Source of the DNA: Bog-159 sp035602155 | Lineage (GTDB): Bacteria; Acidobacteriota; Terriglobia; Bryobacterales; Bryobacteraceae | NCBI GenBank assembly: GCA_035602155.1 | Contig: DATNMW010000006.1 | Location: 28,608 to 92,607, forward strand | DNA: 64,000 nucleotides | Direction: 5' to 3' | Notes under the pieces: generated by a model | Told to the model about the DNA's origin: nothing | Databases searched by the model: none | Seen by the model: only the letters and a program-made list of their open reading frames with translations | Program-made: the position numbers and the translations under genes | Part shown: piece after piece, positions 61,487 to 64,000 of the stretch | Layout: the number at the start of each line of letters is the position of its first letter | Position numbering within the stretch: position 1 is the first letter of the stretch

Positions 61487-62899
61487 CTAGGTTATCATTG
61501 GGGGAGCGGCAAACGGCCCACGCGCATTCTCCAGCCGCACAGCCAAGTCCAAAATCATCTCCTCTTCATAAGGCCGGCCCACAAGCTGCACACCGATGGG
61601 CAGACTTTCGGCGGACATGCCGAACGGGACCACCACAGCCGGCAGACCCAGCAGATTGAATGGAGTGGCAGGCATCATTGCTTGAAACAGTCCGATTTCT
61701 TCATCACCAACTTTCCAGCGGCGCGACCGGTGCGCAAACGCGGTGACCCCGCAAGGCGGCAACAACAGAACGGGGAACTCTTCCATTTGGCGCAGCAGAC
61801 CGGCGCGCATGCGGTCGCGCTTGGCCAGGTTCAGCAGAAGCTGCTCCACGCTGGGGGCGGATTGGGCGTTCTGCTCAAGCGCGCTGGTCAGAAATTCGGT
61901 GCCGGTCCAGTGCGCGTCGGCTTCGCGGCCTTGAATCATCTGTTTGGTCAGCGGAGCGGGCAACTGGCCGAAGAAGAACCACCACAGATTCGGCGCGCGC
62001 TCCAGACCTTGCGGATTGAACGGTTCCGCTGGAATCCTCAGATCGGCGAGTGTCCTTGCCGCCCGCTGCACCGTTTGCCGGATCTCCGGATCTACTGGCA
62101 CGTCGTAGAACTGTTCGACCACCCCGACGCGCAACCCGGTAATGCTCGGCGGCTGCAACGGCACGGGCGCGGAGAAGGGATCCTGGCTGTCGTACCCGGC
62201 CAACGCGGCGAACAGGAGGCGGAGGTCTTCGGCCGAGCGCGCCAGCGGACCGGCCACGCTGAGCAGGCCGCCCGGATGGTTCATCATCGGAAAATGACCG
62301 TTGGCCGAGATGCGGCCGGGGGTGGGCTTCAGTCCGGCGATGCCGCAGAAATGCGCCGGAATGCGGATGGAACCGCCGCCATCGCTGCCGATACCGCCCG
62401 CCGAACAGAACGAGGCAATGGCGGCCGCCTCGCCGCCGCTGGATCCTCCGGGCGTGCGCTCCAGGTTCCACGGATTGTTGGTGCGGCCGGTGATGAAGTT
62501 GTCCGTCTCGTAATTGGAAAGGAATTCGGGCGTGTTGGTTTTGCCCAGGATAATGGCGCCCGCGGCGCGCAGCCGCGCTACGGCGGTGGCGTCGTTGGCG
62601 GCCTTGTGACCCAGGCGGAAGCGGCTGCCGCATAGCGTGGGCAGGCCGGCTACGTCGAAGCTATCCTTGACGGTCACGGGAACACCGTGTAGCAGGCCCA
62701 GCGAGTCGCCGCGCATGACGGCGGACTCAGCGAGCTTGGCGGCCGCGCGGGCCTCGTCCTCCAAAACGGTGACGAAGGCGTTGATGCGGGGATTCTCTGC
62801 GGCGATCTGGGCCAGGTGGGACTCGACCAATTCCACGGGCGAAATGGCGCGGTCGCGCACCATACCGGCCATCAGGCAGAGTGAACTGTGTACGGGCAT
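61487..62899 (-). CDS. amidase-signature hydrolase
   Basis: A 470-residue amidase. The Ser-cisSer-Lys triad is complete: Lys in GVPVTVKDSFDVAGLPTLCGS (about 77), cis-Ser in TPGGSSGGEAAAIAS, and the nucleophile Ser in GSDGGGSIRIPAHFCGIAGLKPTPGRI. The C-terminus carries FNLLGLPAVVVPFG. It could be a fatty-acid amide hydrolase-like, acetamidase or aryl-acylamidase; it is not the GatA subunit, since no gatB or gatC is nearby. Confidence 0.9.
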   Translation of the reverse strand: MPVHSSLCLMAGMVRDRAISPVELVESHLAQIAAENPRINAFVTVLEDEARAAAKLAESAVMRGDSLGLLHGVPVTVKDSFDVAGLPTLCGSRFRLGHKAANDATAVARLRAAGAIILGKTNTPEFLSNYETDNFITGRTNNPWNLERTPGGSSGGEAAAIASFCSAGGIGSDGGGSIRIPAHFCGIAGLKPTPGRISANGHFPMMNHPGGLLSVAGPLARSAEDLRLLFAALAGYDSQDPFSAPVPLQPPSITGLRVGVVEQFYDVPVDPEIRQTVQRAARTLADLRIPAEPFNPQGLERAPNLWWFFFGQLPAPLTKQMIQGREADAHWTGTEFLTSALEQNAQSAPSVEQLLLNLAKRDRMRAGLLRQMEEFPVLLLPPCGVTAFAHRSRRWKVGDEEIGLFQAMMPATPFNLLGLPAVVVPFGMSAESLPIGVQLVGRPYEEEMILDLAVRLENARGPFAAPPMIT

Positions 62900-62959
62900 G
62901 AAAGCCTAGTGTAATCGGGGCTGGCTCCACAAGTTATAATGCTTGCGGAGGCTCTTGTC

Positions 62960-63637
62960 ATGCTGATCCGAGTCGCCGGAATCGCACTGGCGCTAGTCTC
63001 TGCCGGGGCGGCCCGCAATAACGAAAGCACGAAGCCGCCGGATACGCGCGGCGAAAACGAATCTGTGGTAATCAACGCCACGCTGTATGCCAAGCCCGAC
63101 GCGGTGAAGGAAATACTCGGTTCCGACCTGGGCGGGCACTACATCGTGGTGGCTGTCGAAGTGACGCCGCGCTTCGGCAAGGAGGTCGCCATCAACCGTG
63201 ACGATTTCGTCCTGAAGACGGACAAAGACGGCGAGAAGAGCACCCCGTTCGCGCCTAGCCAGATCGCGGGGCGCGGCGCCATGGTAATCCGGCAGACCGG
63301 CGGCGCGGGCGGCACGGGCATGCACGATAACGATGGGCCCATTTTGGGCGGCATTCCGGGAACGATGGGGCCGCCGCGCAGGGTGGGCGGCGATGGCGTG
63401 GGCAGCGCTGGCGCTCCCGTGGGTGCGGAAGCCAAGACCCGCACCGGATCCAGCGAAAAAGAAGATCCCATGCTGGCCGTGCTAAAGCAGAAGGAGTTGC
63501 CCGAGACAAAAACCGATAAACCTGTTTCGGGGCTGCTGTACTTCCCGATGGAGAAGCAAAAGGTCAAAGATCTGGAATTGCGCTATGCCTCCTCCGACGA
63601 CAAGATCACCATGCGTTTCCGCCAAGAGAAGAAATAA
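62960..63637 (+). CDS. secreted protein, hypothetical
   Basis: A 225-residue protein. ATG 62960 is preferred to 62939 because GGAGG lies 7-8 bases before it. The signal peptide is MLIRVAGIALALVSAGAA. The body has VINATLYAKPDAVKEILGSDLGGHYIVVAVEVTPRFGKEVAINRDDFVL, an immunoglobulin-like strand set, then a Gly/Pro-rich linker and a C-terminal strand (VSGLLYFPMEKQKVKDLELRY). No known function. Its TAA overlaps the next ATG by one base. Confidence 0.62.
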   Translation: MLIRVAGIALALVSAGAARNNESTKPPDTRGENESVVINATLYAKPDAVKEILGSDLGGHYIVVAVEVTPRFGKEVAINRDDFVLKTDKDGEKSTPFAPSQIAGRGAMVIRQTGGAGGTGMHDNDGPILGGIPGTMGPPRRVGGDGVGSAGAPVGAEAKTRTGSSEKEDPMLAVLKQKELPETKTDKPVSGLLYFPMEKQKVKDLELRYASSDDKITMRFRQEKK

Positions 63638-64000
63638 TGCGGGCCGCGGACATCGATACACCCGCGCTGCTGGTGGACCTGGACGCGATGGAGCGCAACC
63701 TGCAGCGCGTGGCGGATTACACGCGGCAGCATGGATTGCGGCTGCGCCCGCACACGAAGACTCACAAATCGCCGCGCATTGGCCGCCGCCAATTGGATCT
63801 GGGTGCGGCGGGGCTGACCGTGGCAAAAGTGGGCGAGGCGGAAGTGATGCTGGAAGCGGAGCCGGCCGATATACTGGTCGCCTACCCGGTGATTGGACGT
63901 GCGAAGCTCGAGCGACTGATGGCTGTCGCGCGGCGGGCGCGCGTCACGGTGTCCCTCGATAGCCTGTTCGCCGCGCAGCAGCTTTCCGAAGCGGCGCAAG
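63637..64000 (+). CDS. D-threonine aldolase/D-serine dehydratase-like PLP enzyme, 5' part
   Basis: The frame opens at ATG 63637 (TAATG overlap with the previous stop) and runs off the right edge after about 121 residues. It reads ADIDTPALLVDLDAMERNLQ, LRLRPHTKTHKSPRIGRRQL and LTVAKVGEAEVMLEAEPADI. The PLP-binding Lys is in HTKTHKS, as in alanine-racemase-fold DSD1/D-threonine aldolases. The C-terminal beta domain lies outside the window. Confidence 0.85.
   Translation, partial: MRAADIDTPALLVDLDAMERNLQRVADYTRQHGLRLRPHTKTHKSPRIGRRQLDLGAAGLTVAKVGEAEVMLEAEPADILVAYPVIGRAKLERLMAVARRARVTVSLDSLFAAQQLSEAAQ

Overview
This 64 kb window is GC-rich and almost fully coding. It most resembles a soil Acidobacteriota genome of the Bryobacterales/Solibacter type. 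That placement is inference, resting on a DUF3738 (TIGR03435, 'Soli_cterm') protein, an 800-residue ADOP-type MacB/FtsX permease, many small secreted proteins of the kind seen in that group, multi-copy hairpin repeats, and a large load of decayed toxin-antitoxin and mobile genes.

Layout. 1-2.04 kb: the end of a POTRA-repeat protein, a small membrane protein, and an ECF sigma factor with a membrane partner. 2.09-2.52 kb: a ParDE-like pair with a dead toxin. 2.5-9.7 kb: a co-directional lysine/diaminopimelate operon (dapE-like, asd, lysC, dapB, dapA, dapD) followed by an SDR reductase and a lone receiver protein, many of them overlapping. 9.7-14 kb: secreted proteins, a TlpA-like thioredoxin, rsgA and vapBC. 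14-19 kb: dnaE and a defective IS630 element abutting a CHAT-like gene remnant. 19-24.6 kb: DUF3738 protein, TrmJ-like methyltransferase, a free-standing 20-codon Lys/Ala gene with its own promoter and terminator, a MidA-like methyltransferase, a VLRF1 (Vms1-like) release-factor homologue and DUF6582. 24.9-29.3 kb: NarL-type regulator and PAS histidine kinase, a FliA-class sigma factor, DUF5367 and TetR. 29.3-32.6 kb: pirin, sorbosone-dehydrogenase-like protein and aldo/keto reductase.

33.5-52.9 kb is bounded by two complementary broken genes. An aldo/keto reductase (AKR) and an uncharacterised multi-copy gene are each cut in two, and the halves are swapped in the way a single 19.4 kb inversion would produce. 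Inside lie the ADOP permease, a frameshifted kelch protein, ispG with DUF2203, tRNA-Leu(UAA), a GAF/sigma-54 activator, a putative PD-(D/E)XK nuclease, a DUF433/DUF5615 toxin-antitoxin pair, a retropepsin-like protease and a complete RND efflux operon.

53-64 kb: two possible tiny membrane proteins, an Hsp70/DUF2760 pair, an arylsulfotransferase-like protein, a MerR-TPR fusion, a YbjQ protein, a broken ImmA/IrrE-like two-gene module, an amidase, a secreted protein and the start of a D-threonine aldolase-like enzyme.

Several reading-frame breaks are single-base indels in short homopolymers. They may be real pseudogenes or residual assembly errors; this affects the ParE, AKR, kelch and possibly ImmA/IrrE calls.
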